Source: Macrococcoides goetzii | GTDB lineage: Bacteria; Bacillota; Bacilli; Staphylococcales; Staphylococcaceae | NCBI RefSeq assembly: GCF_002742385.2 | Contig: NZ_MJBI02000004.1 | Span: forward strand, 62,001-126,000 | Length of the DNA: 64,000 nucleotides | Direction: 5' to 3' | Shown here: positions 29,709 through 37,542 of the stretch, one piece after another | How positions within the stretch are numbered: the first letter of the stretch is position 1 | Layout: each line of letters opens with the position of its first letter | The notes under the pieces: model-generated | What the model saw: only the letters and a program-made list of their open reading frames with translations | What the model was told of the DNA's origin: nothing | Database searches by the model: none | Position numbers and translations under genes: made by a program

Positions 29709-30548
29709 CTATTCTAACGGCAATGTAACACTTACAATAAGACCTTGTCTGTATGCATTTTCGTCAAACACCGAAAATTCTACAGAGCCATCAAACAAGT
29801 TGACCTGGTTTATCAAGTACTTTAACCCATTGTTAGATCCTCTTACTAAAATATCTGATACGTTATGATACGGGATACCTTTACCATCATCCGAAACTTT
29901 AAATGATAAAGATGAGATTGATTCAACCACTTCAACTTTAATATGTTTAGCATCGGCATGTTTTATCGCATTGTTGATCAATTCTTTAATCATACGATAA
30001 CTGCTGATTTTTATGAGTTTATCAATTATAACGTTGCTTTCCTGATAATCCAGCTGAATATCAATGATTGATTCATACAGATGACGACGAATTAAACTGT
30101 TTAAACTCTCATTTAACCCAAAGTCGTCTAAATCTGCCGGAAATAGATCTTCACATGCTTCACGAATCGCATAGATTGATTCATCCAGAATCTCTTCAAT
30201 ATGCGCACGACTTCCATCTTTGTCTAAAGTCTTCGTCTCATTCAATGCGAGAATAATATTCTGTAAAATATCATCATGTAAAAAAAGCGATAAACGTTCG
30301 CGTTCTTCTTCAAGTGCAGCATGTGATAAATAAATACGATTCTTATAATCTTCATCCATTAACTTCGTAGAATAGTTTTTCATAAAGAACTCAAACTGTT
30401 CTAATAAATGAACAAATTCATGATATTTAAACTTTTCAACCTCTGAAGTATGAAAGGCAATAAATGCATTATTTACGGCAGTACGATGAACATATACGGT
30501 AATATCCTGCAACTGGTTAATCGCAATCGTTGAACGCTCATAAATCAT
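29709..30548 (-). CDS. comP: ComP-like sensor kinase, catalytic part (split from membrane part)
   Basis: A 279-residue open frame holding the HisKA_3 dimerisation domain with phospho-acceptor His91 (ERERLSLFLHDDILQNI) and a HATPase_c domain (ELINNAIKHADA, SDDGKGI, NGLKYL). Its ATG overlaps the stop of the membrane half (ATGA, 30545-30548) and has no good ribosome site. Upstream in the same frame, before that ATG, the sequence still reads sensibly as GTFNYDDIISKTH, suggesting that the two halves were once one protein (see findings). Expected role: phosphorylate ComA when the pheromone binds the membrane half. Confidence 0.78.
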   Translation of the reverse strand: MIYERSTIAINQLQDITVYVHRTAVNNAFIAFHTSEVEKFKYHEFVHLLEQFEFFMKNYSTKLMDEDYKNRIYLSHAALEEERERLSLFLHDDILQNIILALNETKTLDKDGSRAHIEEILDESIYAIREACEDLFPADLDDFGLNESLNSLIRRHLYESIIDIQLDYQESNVIIDKLIKISSYRMIKELINNAIKHADAKHIKVEVVESISSLSFKVSDDGKGIPYHNVSDILVRGSNNGLKYLINQVNLFDGSVEFSVFDENAYRQGLIVSVTLPLE

Positions 30549-31681
30549 ATGCGTCTTAGAGATGATATCATCATAATTAAACGTCCCAGCTGGAACTTAT
30601 ACTGTTCAGATTGGTCCTGCGTTTCAATAAATAAATAATAATTAGATAACTGAATATTGTTCTGAATTAAAGTATCATAAATATTCTCGTTGATATTGTT
30701 TGTAATATTTGCAGCACGATATTTTACAGCATAACGGTTACGGAAGTAATATAATGCAACACATCCAACCAACAATAAGCTATGGATGATAATTGCAGTG
30801 ATGAGCATTGGATGCTCAAGGAAAAATACATAGAATACAATCATTGAACATAGCATTAACACATTCCATATCTGAAACAATCCAAAGACAATAGATAAAA
30901 ATGATTCTGAAACGATTATCTTGAATTTACAGAATGAATAAAGTAAATACAATGGGAAAATAATGAGTGTCGGTAATAAATAGTAGTAAGGAATACTGCT
31001 ATTAAAGAAATGTAAAAATAAATTAAGCGTAAACATCGGTAAGATACTAAGTAACAGCGAAGCAAGAATAAAATACAATTCACGACGAATCATACCATGT
31101 GAGTTACGAATGATTGAGAAAATCACATAAAATACACTCAGCAATAAAATGATGCAAACTGTGATAAGCATAATAAACGAAAATAACACAAAGTCACTTC
31201 TCTGAAGTGTAACATTCAGTATCATTGCAATAATGAAAAGGATAAAAATTAAATAATTATTGAGTTTTAAAAATGTATTTAGTTTATTTGACCTTGAGAA
31301 TACTGGATAGATACTAAATAACTTCGATAACATAGCTAATACAGAAAACAGTAAAAATATTTCCATGGTTGTTCCGAATCCTTTAAGCAAAGGATCATAA
31401 AATGAAAAAGATATAGTGTTAGCTAATAATATGCAAAGTATAAAAAAATGTTTAAGTACATATGAATCAAATTTATTAAATATTTGAAGTACGACAATAC
31501 TTATGAAAAAGTTAAAACAAGCTGAACAAATTATTAAAATTGTCATATCATCAGTATTCTGTACAGTTAATATAGAATATTTGATAGCATAGAAAAACTT
31601 TAAATGAAATATATATGATATAACAATTAAAGATATATAGACTGTTAATGACATACGTTTTAATCTAAAAATTGAATTCAT
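30545..31681 (-). CDS. comP: ComP-like sensor kinase, membrane sensor part
   Basis: A 378-residue polytopic membrane protein with roughly nine to ten hydrophobic segments (the first near residues 12-30, the last near 295-315), then a soluble stretch (RNRYAVKYRAANITNNINENIYDTL...) that looks like the linker to a histidine kinase. It ends in SSLRRI, out of frame with the kinase domain. ComP proteins have just such a multi-pass N-terminus that senses prenylated ComX. It overlaps the end of comQ by 17 bases. Confidence 0.75.
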   Translation of the reverse strand: MNSIFRLKRMSLTVYISLIVISYIFHLKFFYAIKYSILTVQNTDDMTILIICSACFNFFISIVVLQIFNKFDSYVLKHFFILCILLANTISFSFYDPLLKGFGTTMEIFLLFSVLAMLSKLFSIYPVFSRSNKLNTFLKLNNYLIFILFIIAMILNVTLQRSDFVLFSFIMLITVCIILLLSVFYVIFSIIRNSHGMIRRELYFILASLLLSILPMFTLNLFLHFFNSSIPYYYLLPTLIIFPLYLLYSFCKFKIIVSESFLSIVFGLFQIWNVLMLCSMIVFYVFFLEHPMLITAIIIHSLLLVGCVALYYFRNRYAVKYRAANITNNINENIYDTLIQNNIQLSNYYLFIETQDQSEQYKFQLGRLIMMISSLRRI

Positions 31682-32477
31682 CTTTTAATTTCCTTATTCC
31701 TTCAGTTTTATCGGGAAAAGCATCTAAAAGTATACTGTATGCTTTTTCAACGTAATAATTATACAACAATCTGCAGTAGTCTAGTGAACCCGATTGTAAA
31801 ATATTTTCTCGTGAATAGTACTGAAGGTTTTTATCCCCGGAAAAAAAGATATATTTAATCAATGGTAGATACATTTTTCTCTGATTAAAATCATTCTTGT
31901 GTTCAGATAAGATACTATCAATATCATTCTTAATTTGGGCAGCTATTCCCACATTTTGCATAAAATATTGTAACGGTTCATTATCTTTATCAATGATTAA
32001 GCCAATCAAACGCATTAAGTTTCCTGACTTTTGCGTAACTAAATTGATATATTCATCTTCAGAAATATTTGGATTTTCATTAAAATCAAATGTTACATCA
32101 AAAAATTCAGCATATCCTGCATCAACAATAAGTGCCATTACCTCATCTTGAATTTCCTGATTAAACAAACGAATAGCTTGAAGCATAGTAATATGAGACA
32201 AAAGAATTTGTTGCTCTCTAGATATCCACTCTAACAAGTAATCTCCATCAACAACATCATCGACTAAATCAAAAGCCCAAAAAACAAGCTGAATAGCAAC
32301 CGAATTTCTTTGCATATCAGCTTGTGTTCCCTTATTAAATAATTTGTTGATTGTTTCGTAATAACTTCCCCAGCTATCTCGCTGGATTTTATTAGTTACA
32401 TAAACTAATAATTGCTCTTCGGAATCTCTAGAAAGATTTAACTTCTTTATTAATTCCGAAATGTATTGATCGATCAC
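31665..32477 (-). CDS. comQ: ComQ-like isoprenyl transferase (pheromone-modifying)
   Basis: A polyprenyl-synthetase-fold protein with a first Asp-rich motif, DLVDDVVD, about 73 residues from the chosen start and a weaker second one (NDIDSIL). That pattern is like ComQ, which prenylates the Trp of ComX, rather than a chain-length polyprenyl synthase with two full DDxxD motifs. The frame is open upstream to a TTG at 32541-32543 within comX, but that has no ribosome site. The GTG at 32475-32477, one base after the comX stop, places DD where it falls in Bacillus ComQ. Translational coupling to comX is likely. The start is uncertain. Confidence 0.8.
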   Translation of the reverse strand: MIDQYISELIKKLNLSRDSEEQLLVYVTNKIQRDSWGSYYETINKLFNKGTQADMQRNSVAIQLVFWAFDLVDDVVDGDYLLEWISREQQILLSHITMLQAIRLFNQEIQDEVMALIVDAGYAEFFDVTFDFNENPNISEDEYINLVTQKSGNLMRLIGLIIDKDNEPLQYFMQNVGIAAQIKNDIDSILSEHKNDFNQRKMYLPLIKYIFFSGDKNLQYYSRENILQSGSLDYCRLLYNYYVEKAYSILLDAFPDKTEGIRKLKDEFNF

Positions 32478-32478
32478 T

Positions 32479-32658
32479 TTAGAAATCGCCAGTCCAATAC
32501 TTTGAAGATTGGAACTTAAGTGGTTTTTGGGCAGCAGAGTCAATTACTGTTACTACGTCTTCGCTAAATCCTAAATTTTTGTTTTGGTTTAACAATTCTT
32601 CTAGAGATAAGTTCATTTCTTTCATTTTTAAAACAACTTGTTCTAACTCTTCTCTCAT
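32479..32658 (-). CDS. comX: ComX-like pheromone precursor
   Basis: A 59-residue peptide starting MREELEQVVLKMKEMNLSLEELL and ending SSKYWTGDF. The single Trp lies four residues from the C-terminus, where ComX pheromones carry the prenylated Trp. Length (55-75 is usual) and a helical leader rich in Glu, Lys and Leu fit. The ATG at 32656-32658 follows ATGGAGGAA by a proper distance; the longer frame's ATG is part of that site. It is the first gene of the cluster, directly followed by comQ; in Bacillus comQ comes before comX. The mature peptide length is unknown. Confidence 0.8.
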   Translation of the reverse strand: MREELEQVVLKMKEMNLSLEELLNQNKNLGFSEDVVTVIDSAAQKPLKFQSSKYWTGDF

Positions 32659-32969
32659 AATAATTTCCTCCATTCACTAAATGATATATTGCAAATATAA
32701 TAATACACGAAATATTCAAAAAATTCGATAGAATTTTCAAAAAAATATAAAATAATTACAATATTATTTCATTGTAATCAATTTACTTTTTTCACTTTAT
32801 AACCATTTAATGGGTATTAACAAAGAAAAATCACCCTTTATATGACAATATATTAAACAATTTAAATTACGTTTTAACTTACTAAATCAATTGTGAATTA
32901 TTGGATACTCTATAGCACTTGCATTTGAATTATGTCATAATATATTCAACAAGCAAAAAGGAGTTCCAT
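32659..32969. promoter_or_regulatory. Divergent AT-rich control region between comX and an LPXTG gene
   Basis: A 311-base region with no gene. It holds a perfect inverted repeat, AAAATTC (32720-32726) GATA GAATTTT (32731-32737), about 62-80 bases upstream of comX, which is a candidate regulator site. TTGAAA/TTGAAT hexamers and TATTAT/TATATT boxes on the minus strand near 32690-32745 could form the comX promoter, but spacing is not ideal. No TTGCGG-type ComA box was found. Confidence 0.4.
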
Positions 32970-34244
32970 ATGAAAAAAATACTTTTATCATTTGCTATTA
33001 TGGCTTCCCTCACGACAGTTTCACCAGCACATGCCGAAGCAACCCCAACAGTACTTTATTTTCATGATAAAGACGATGAACCTATTAAAGACTTTCCTTT
33101 TAGTATCAATATAAACGAAGAAGAACAACCTCTTACTGCTTTAGATGATGGTTATTCAGTGATTGCTGAAGATATCAAAGTGATTGAAATAGCCGGACAA
33201 AAATATGAAATTAATCCTGGTGAACTGAATAATATCGAAGTTGTTAATCCCGAGGAAGTTATACCTTCTTCAGAAGAGATACCGGTGACTGAAACGCCTC
33301 TTCCAGAAGATAATCTAACGATTAAAGTTCATGCAGTAGATCGTTCATTTTCAAATCTAGAAGATGGTACCACTGTATATTTAAAATATGATGGAGAGCT
33401 TGTTGATCAAGCTGACGTATCAAACGGAAGCGTAACTTTTAATACAACTGAGCCAAACAAGATCTATGAAGTAAGTTACAACAAAACTACGGAAACAGAT
33501 AATGTAAAGATTGAACCTGGTGAAGAGAAATTTTTAATCTTTGAAGCACAAACAAAGCCGATTAAACGAGAGCGTTCTGTTGAATCGACAACTAAAAATT
33601 CACAATTAAAAGATACGATTCGCAAATCTCCTGATGATATACCACCATTACTTGCAAGAAGTAAGAAAGAAGATAGCTCTAATGAGGCAACACATAGAGC
33701 GTCAAACCGTACACATAATTCAACTAATAGTAGTAACGTAAAACCACAGCTTCCAGTAAAACAACCGACAGTAAATCCTATGAAACGTAATAGTGAGGCT
33801 TCTGTCACGTCTGGTACAACAAGTAACGAAAATGGTTCTTATAGCACTGAAAGTAATAATAATGTTTCATCAAATAATTATTCCAGCACGACAACAAGTC
33901 AAGAAAACACACGTCCATCATTTACATCGGACGATACATCACAACAAAACACTTCAAGTGATGACTATGCATCTGATAGCAGCTATGCTTCGGACAGCAA
34001 TTATAAAGACTATCGTAATAATAGCAATACTAACCATTCTAGTGATCAATCTGATAACGCTTCTGATAATCGTTTTGAAAAAAGTTCATATGATAATACT
34101 TCCACAAACAACGAAGAACAATATTTACCGCATACTGGTGAAGCAATGAGCTTATTATTACCGTTAGCTGGTCTTATGACAGTTACAGCAGGTGTTGCAT
34201 TATTGTACTTCACACGTAAAAAGCGTGATGATGATATTATTTAA
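32970..34244 (+). CDS. LPXTG-type surface protein with Ser/Asn-rich stalk
   Basis: A 424-residue wall protein. The signal peptide MKKILLSFAIMASLTTVSPAHA is followed by two small beta-rich modules (to about residue 185; the second, TIKVHAVDRSFSNLEDGTTVYLKYDG, resembles a prealbumin/Cna_B fold). A basic and then Ser/Asn/Thr/Asp-rich disordered stalk runs from about 190 to 385. The sorting signal is LPHTG, with a hydrophobic segment and RKKRDDDII. ATG 32970 is used because AAAAAGGAG lies just upstream. It is transcribed away from comX. The ligand is unknown. Confidence 0.85.
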   Translation: MKKILLSFAIMASLTTVSPAHAEATPTVLYFHDKDDEPIKDFPFSININEEEQPLTALDDGYSVIAEDIKVIEIAGQKYEINPGELNNIEVVNPEEVIPSSEEIPVTETPLPEDNLTIKVHAVDRSFSNLEDGTTVYLKYDGELVDQADVSNGSVTFNTTEPNKIYEVSYNKTTETDNVKIEPGEEKFLIFEAQTKPIKRERSVESTTKNSQLKDTIRKSPDDIPPLLARSKKEDSSNEATHRASNRTHNSTNSSNVKPQLPVKQPTVNPMKRNSEASVTSGTTSNENGSYSTESNNNVSSNNYSSTTTSQENTRPSFTSDDTSQQNTSSDDYASDSSYASDSNYKDYRNNSNTNHSSDQSDNASDNRFEKSSYDNTSTNNEEQYLPHTGEAMSLLLPLAGLMTVTAGVALLYFTRKKRDDDII

Positions 34245-34248
34245 TGAG

Positions 34249-34278
34249 AAACGCACATGTTTATGGCATGTGCGTTTT
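34249..34278 (+). terminator. Terminator of the LPXTG gene
   Basis: Arms AAACGCACATG (34249-34259) and CATGTGCGTTT (34267-34277) with a 7-base loop and a short T run. Confidence 0.78.
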
Positions 34279-34281
34279 AAT

Positions 34282-34803
34282 TTATGTAATTTGAATTAGT
34301 CCATCACGAACTGAAAAATAAGTACCAAGTTTTGAAGTGCCTTGCATACCTTCAAAGATAAAGATACCACCACTATTAATCATCTGCTGAGATTCTAAAG
34401 AAGAAAATACAAATGTTCTATCTGCTTTTACATCTGTAAAACGATGCAACCTTCTCATAATTTGTTCAAAACCTCTAGTTTCTCCGATTGCTACGAAACC
34501 ATCTGGTATGTGCCTAGCGATACGTTTAACATATTTATTAAAAGAAGATGAGTGTGGGTTCCAGCTTACAATTGCAAGCACAGTTCCGCCTGTACCATCT
34601 AAACCTCCAAATTGTTCCCACAATAATTTAAACTGATATGCTTTTATCAAATCAAGATTATTCCTACTACACCCTATTACGATATCATGAATAACTGGTC
34701 TTTGTTTTCTCATCAATTGGATCAGCTGTGACATTTCCTTCTCTGAATGAATATTTTCTAAACCATGTAATTCTTCTTGTGAAATAGATTGTAATGGACT
34801 CAA
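34282..34803 (-). CDS. Conserved-looking hypothetical protein, 173 aa
   Basis: I do not recognise the family. The chain is soluble, with no signal peptide, and looks alpha/beta: RPVIHDIVIGCSRNNLDLI, TVLAIVSWNPHSSSFNKYVKRIARHIPDGFVAIGETRGFEQIMRR, GGIFIFEGMQGTSKLGTYFSV. It starts at a TTG (34801-34803) placed 5 bases after GGGGTG. It stands alone between the convergent LPXTG gene and a small membrane-protein gene on the same strand. No function is proposed. Confidence 0.7.
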   Translation of the reverse strand: MSPLQSISQEELHGLENIHSEKEMSQLIQLMRKQRPVIHDIVIGCSRNNLDLIKAYQFKLLWEQFGGLDGTGGTVLAIVSWNPHSSSFNKYVKRIARHIPDGFVAIGETRGFEQIMRRLHRFTDVKADRTFVFSSLESQQMINSGGIFIFEGMQGTSKLGTYFSVRDGLIQIT

Positions 34804-34835
34804 TTGAACACCCCAGATAAATTTATTTTATACAA

Positions 34836-34864
34836 AATAAAAAGACTCCAATTTACAGAGTCTT
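34836..34864 (-). terminator. Terminator of the small membrane protein gene
   Basis: AAGACTC (34842-34848) and GAGTCTT (34858-34864) form a stem overlapping the stop. On the minus strand it is followed by TTTTTATTTTG. Confidence 0.75.
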
Positions 34865-35033
34865 AAACATTTTCTGATTCAATTTTAGCAACGATTTCTT
34901 TCGTACGACGTTCGATATCTTCAAAATCTTTCTTAAAGCTGATAACAAATAAAGCTGCACCAGCAGTAACAATAACAGATAATACTAAAAATGTAATAAA
35001 GATTGCTTTGAATAGAGATTTAACAAATTCCAT
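34863..35033 (-). CDS. Small single-pass membrane protein, 56 aa
   Basis: The frame reads MEFVKSLFKAIFITFLVLSV and continues through one transmembrane helix (about residues 8-32) to a charged cytoplasmic tail (KKDFEDIERRTKEIVAKIESENV). GAGGAGTG lies 8 bases before the ATG, which makes a real gene likely, and a terminator follows directly. I do not recognise a family; function unknown. Confidence 0.75.
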   Translation of the reverse strand: MEFVKSLFKAIFITFLVLSVIVTAGAALFVISFKKDFEDIERRTKEIVAKIESENV

Positions 35034-35164
35034 CGGTGTTTCACTCCTCTACTAATTCTTTGAATTTATTTTACCACATGAATAAAATGGAATGAAATAA
35101 TTAACATTATATATTCAAGATTATGATATAGTGTAAATAAGAAAAAGAAGATAGGATGAGACAA

Positions 35165-35542
35165 ATGCCACACGTACATTTATTAGCTGCATGGCAGAAC
35201 AACAATATTGAAAAAATCAAAGAAATCGTCGATAAAAATGTTCAAACGAATATCATCTATGATGACGGTGTTGAATATGAAAAAGGATATGATGAATTCA
35301 TCGCAGGTATACAGTGTTATCTCGATGAAACCGAAAGATTAAATTTGGAATGGCAATTTGATGTAATGCATAAAACTGAGCGTGGTGCAGCTAATGTAGT
35401 TATTATTAAAATATCTCGTGGTGATGAACATTATAATGTTTCAGACAAAGCAGCATTATGTATATTTACATTTGATACAGTTGGAGAAAAAGAGCGTAAA
35501 TTGATCCGAGCATATGTTGAAAAAGGTGTAGCTAATAATTAG
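35165..35542 (+). CDS. Hypothetical protein with possible NTF2/SnoaL-like fold
   Basis: A 125-residue soluble protein (PHVHLLAAWQNNNIEKIKEIVDKNVQTNIIYDDG...), whose helix-then-strand opening recalls SnoaL-like NTF2 folds; this is a weak resemblance. ATG 35165 with AGGATGAG upstream is preferred; an ATG 9 bases earlier is possible. Catalytic residues are not evident. A terminator overlaps its end. Confidence 0.65.
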   Translation: MPHVHLLAAWQNNNIEKIKEIVDKNVQTNIIYDDGVEYEKGYDEFIAGIQCYLDETERLNLEWQFDVMHKTERGAANVVIIKISRGDEHYNVSDKAALCIFTFDTVGEKERKLIRAYVEKGVANN

Positions 35543-35555
35543 CTGCATCTTTTTT
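35527..35555 (+). terminator. Terminator after the NTF2-like gene
   Basis: TGTAGCTAAT (35527-35536) pairs with ATTAGCTGCA (35538-35547), followed by TCTTTTTT. The stop codon lies inside the stem. Confidence 0.8.
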
Positions 35556-35790
35556 AATTTTTAAAATTAACATCTAATAAATTGTTAATTTTGTTAAATC
35601 TCTTAAAAATAAAGGGTTTTGTTCAATATAAATTATAAATTTTGTTATGAAATAGCCATATGATGCGTACAATATTTTCATGTTAACTTTTTTGAGTAAA
35701 AATAATTGCGGTGTATACGAGTGTATTAAAATTGATAATCCTTATAATAAATCTTGTAATTAAATTTTAGATGAATGAGGAGTGTTATCA

Positions 35791-37314
35791 ATGAATAAAA
35801 AGTACATTTTACCTGCTGTCGTATTATCATCGACTTTACTCGCAAGTTTAACTCAAGGCGAAACAGCTTTTGCTAAAACAGAAACAAGCAAATCACTTCA
35901 CCACCTTCAAAAAGTACAATCTAAAATCGATGCAAAAAACTTCTTAAAATCTTTACCAGGTGACAAAGCTGCAAAGAAATTTTATAAACAATATGAAATT
36001 ACAAAAGTAGAAAAAGACGATAAAGGATTCACACACTATACATTAAAGCCTCATAATAACGGTAAAAAAGCTCTAAATAAAGAAATTAAAATTCATGTTA
36101 ACGATAAAAATCAAGTCGTTCATGTAAATGGTGAACTTGACCAAAAAGAAGTGAACCCAACAAACACACAAAAATTATCTCAAGATCAAGCGGTTGATTT
36201 AGCATTCAAAGCTGTCGGTGCTGATAAAGATAAAGTGAAAAATCTTGATAATCGCAAAGTCGTTAAAAAAGCTGAAGTAGCAATTAATGCAGATAAAAAT
36301 AAATATGTATACAATATTCAATTAATCTACGTTTCTCCTGAAGCAGCAAACTGGCACGTACAAATTGATGCTGAAACAGGCGAAGTTATCAAAAAACAAA
36401 ATATGTTATTCGATGCTGCAACAACAGGTTATGGATACGGTGTCGATAACAGATTTAAAAATTTAAATATCTTTCAGGAAGGTAGTTACTTCTATCTCGC
36501 TGATACAACACATACTGGAAATATTGAAACTTATGATGCATATAACACACAAACAAATTTTGACATTGTAAGAGATACAGATAAATACTTCACTTCTTCA
36601 CGCCAAAAAGCAGCAGTTGATGCACATTATTATGGCGATGTAGTATACGATTACTTTAAAAATACTCACAATCGTGACTCTTATGACGGAAACGGAGCTC
36701 CAATCTACTCAGTAGTTCACTATGGTTCAAATTACAACAATGCTTTCTGGAATGGTGAAGCTATGGTATATGGTGATGGAGATGGTGTTACTTTCACTTC
36801 ATTATCAGGTGCTAACGATATTATCGCACATGAATTAACACATGCTGTAACTGAGCACACAGCAGGACTTGTTTATGAAAATGAACCAGGTGCAATCAAC
36901 GAATCTATGTCTGACGTATTTGGTTATTTTGTAGACCCAGACTTCTTGATGGGTGAAGATGTTTATACACCAGGTAGAGCTGGAGATGCATTACGTAGTT
37001 TCTCTCAACCAGAACTTTATGATCAACCATCACACATGGATGACTTCCAATACTTACCTAACACTAAGAGCGGTGACTGGGGTGGCGTACACATCAACTC
37101 AGGAATCCCTAACAAAGCATTCTACAATACTGTAACAAAAATGGATAAATCAAAAGCAGAACAAATTTATTACCGTGCATTATCTTACTACTTAACATCA
37201 ACATCTAACTTTAAAGATACTAAAGAAGCATTAATCCAATCAGCTTTAGACTTATACGGTCAAACAGAAGCAAATACTATTAAAGCAGCTTGGGATGCAG
37301 TTGGTGTTTACTAG
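35791..37314 (+). CDS. aur: M4-family (thermolysin/aureolysin-type) metalloprotease precursor
   Basis: A 507-residue secreted protease zymogen. The signal peptide (MNKKYILPAVVLSSTLLASLTQGETAFA) is followed by an FTP/PepSY propeptide to about residue 205. The mature catalytic domain has zinc site HELTHAVTEH, the downstream ligand in GAINESMSDVFG and the His-containing VHINSGIPNKAFY. Length and layout match S. aureus aureolysin. ATG 35791 follows GAGGAGTG. It is monocistronic, with a 240-base upstream region. Regulation is unknown, but extracellular proteases in this family are commonly quorum-controlled and the com locus lies 3 kb away. Confidence 0.93.
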   Translation: MNKKYILPAVVLSSTLLASLTQGETAFAKTETSKSLHHLQKVQSKIDAKNFLKSLPGDKAAKKFYKQYEITKVEKDDKGFTHYTLKPHNNGKKALNKEIKIHVNDKNQVVHVNGELDQKEVNPTNTQKLSQDQAVDLAFKAVGADKDKVKNLDNRKVVKKAEVAINADKNKYVYNIQLIYVSPEAANWHVQIDAETGEVIKKQNMLFDAATTGYGYGVDNRFKNLNIFQEGSYFYLADTTHTGNIETYDAYNTQTNFDIVRDTDKYFTSSRQKAAVDAHYYGDVVYDYFKNTHNRDSYDGNGAPIYSVVHYGSNYNNAFWNGEAMVYGDGDGVTFTSLSGANDIIAHELTHAVTEHTAGLVYENEPGAINESMSDVFGYFVDPDFLMGEDVYTPGRAGDALRSFSQPELYDQPSHMDDFQYLPNTKSGDWGGVHINSGIPNKAFYNTVTKMDKSKAEQIYYRALSYYLTSTSNFKDTKEALIQSALDLYGQTEANTIKAAWDAVGVY

Positions 37315-37334
37315 TAGTTGATTTTAGAAATTAT

Positions 37335-37490
37335 AATGGCCCGATTCTTACTTGGAATCGGGCCATTTTGCTTGTTTTGGCACGGTTCGCTCTTGCAATC
37401 GGGCCATTCTGCTTGTTTTGGCACGGTTCGCTCTTGCAATCGGGCCATTTCACTTGTTTTGGCACGGTTCCCTCTTGGAATCGGGCCATT
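37335..37490 (+). repeat. Terminator hairpin of aur extended by a 41-bp repeat array
   Basis: A perfect 13-bp stem AATGGCCCGATTC (37335-37347) and GAATCGGGCCATT (37355-37367) ends aur. The right arm is then repeated: CGGGCCATT occurs at 37359, 37400, 37441 and 37482, exactly 41 bases apart, with a conserved spacer containing CTTGTTTTGGCACGGTTC. Each later copy could pair with the same left arm. Confidence 0.85.
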
Positions 37491-37523
37491 AAATCAACTC
37501 TCCTCTACTAAGCTTTCTTCTAC

Positions 37524-37542
37524 TAAACATACGCATCCTCCT
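37524..37542. repeat. 19-bp direct repeat, copy 1 (at the stop of the membrane protein gene)
   Basis: TAAACATACGCATCCTCCT is identical to 37909-37927. On the minus strand it is a ribosome site and start (AGGAGGATGCGTATGTTTA). Here it opens a 13-codon frame (MFSRRKLSRGELI) after the TAG stop. Confidence 0.85.

Noticed and set aside
32479-32658. The small gene before comQ as a chance open frame
   Set aside because: It has a strong ribosome site, abuts a ComQ-like gene and ends with Trp at the ComX position; coincidence is unlikely.
37335-37490. Possible CRISPR array or short coding frames (CLFWHGSLLQSGH repeats)
   Set aside because: Units are near-identical including the spacer; the frames are repeat artefacts without ribosome sites.
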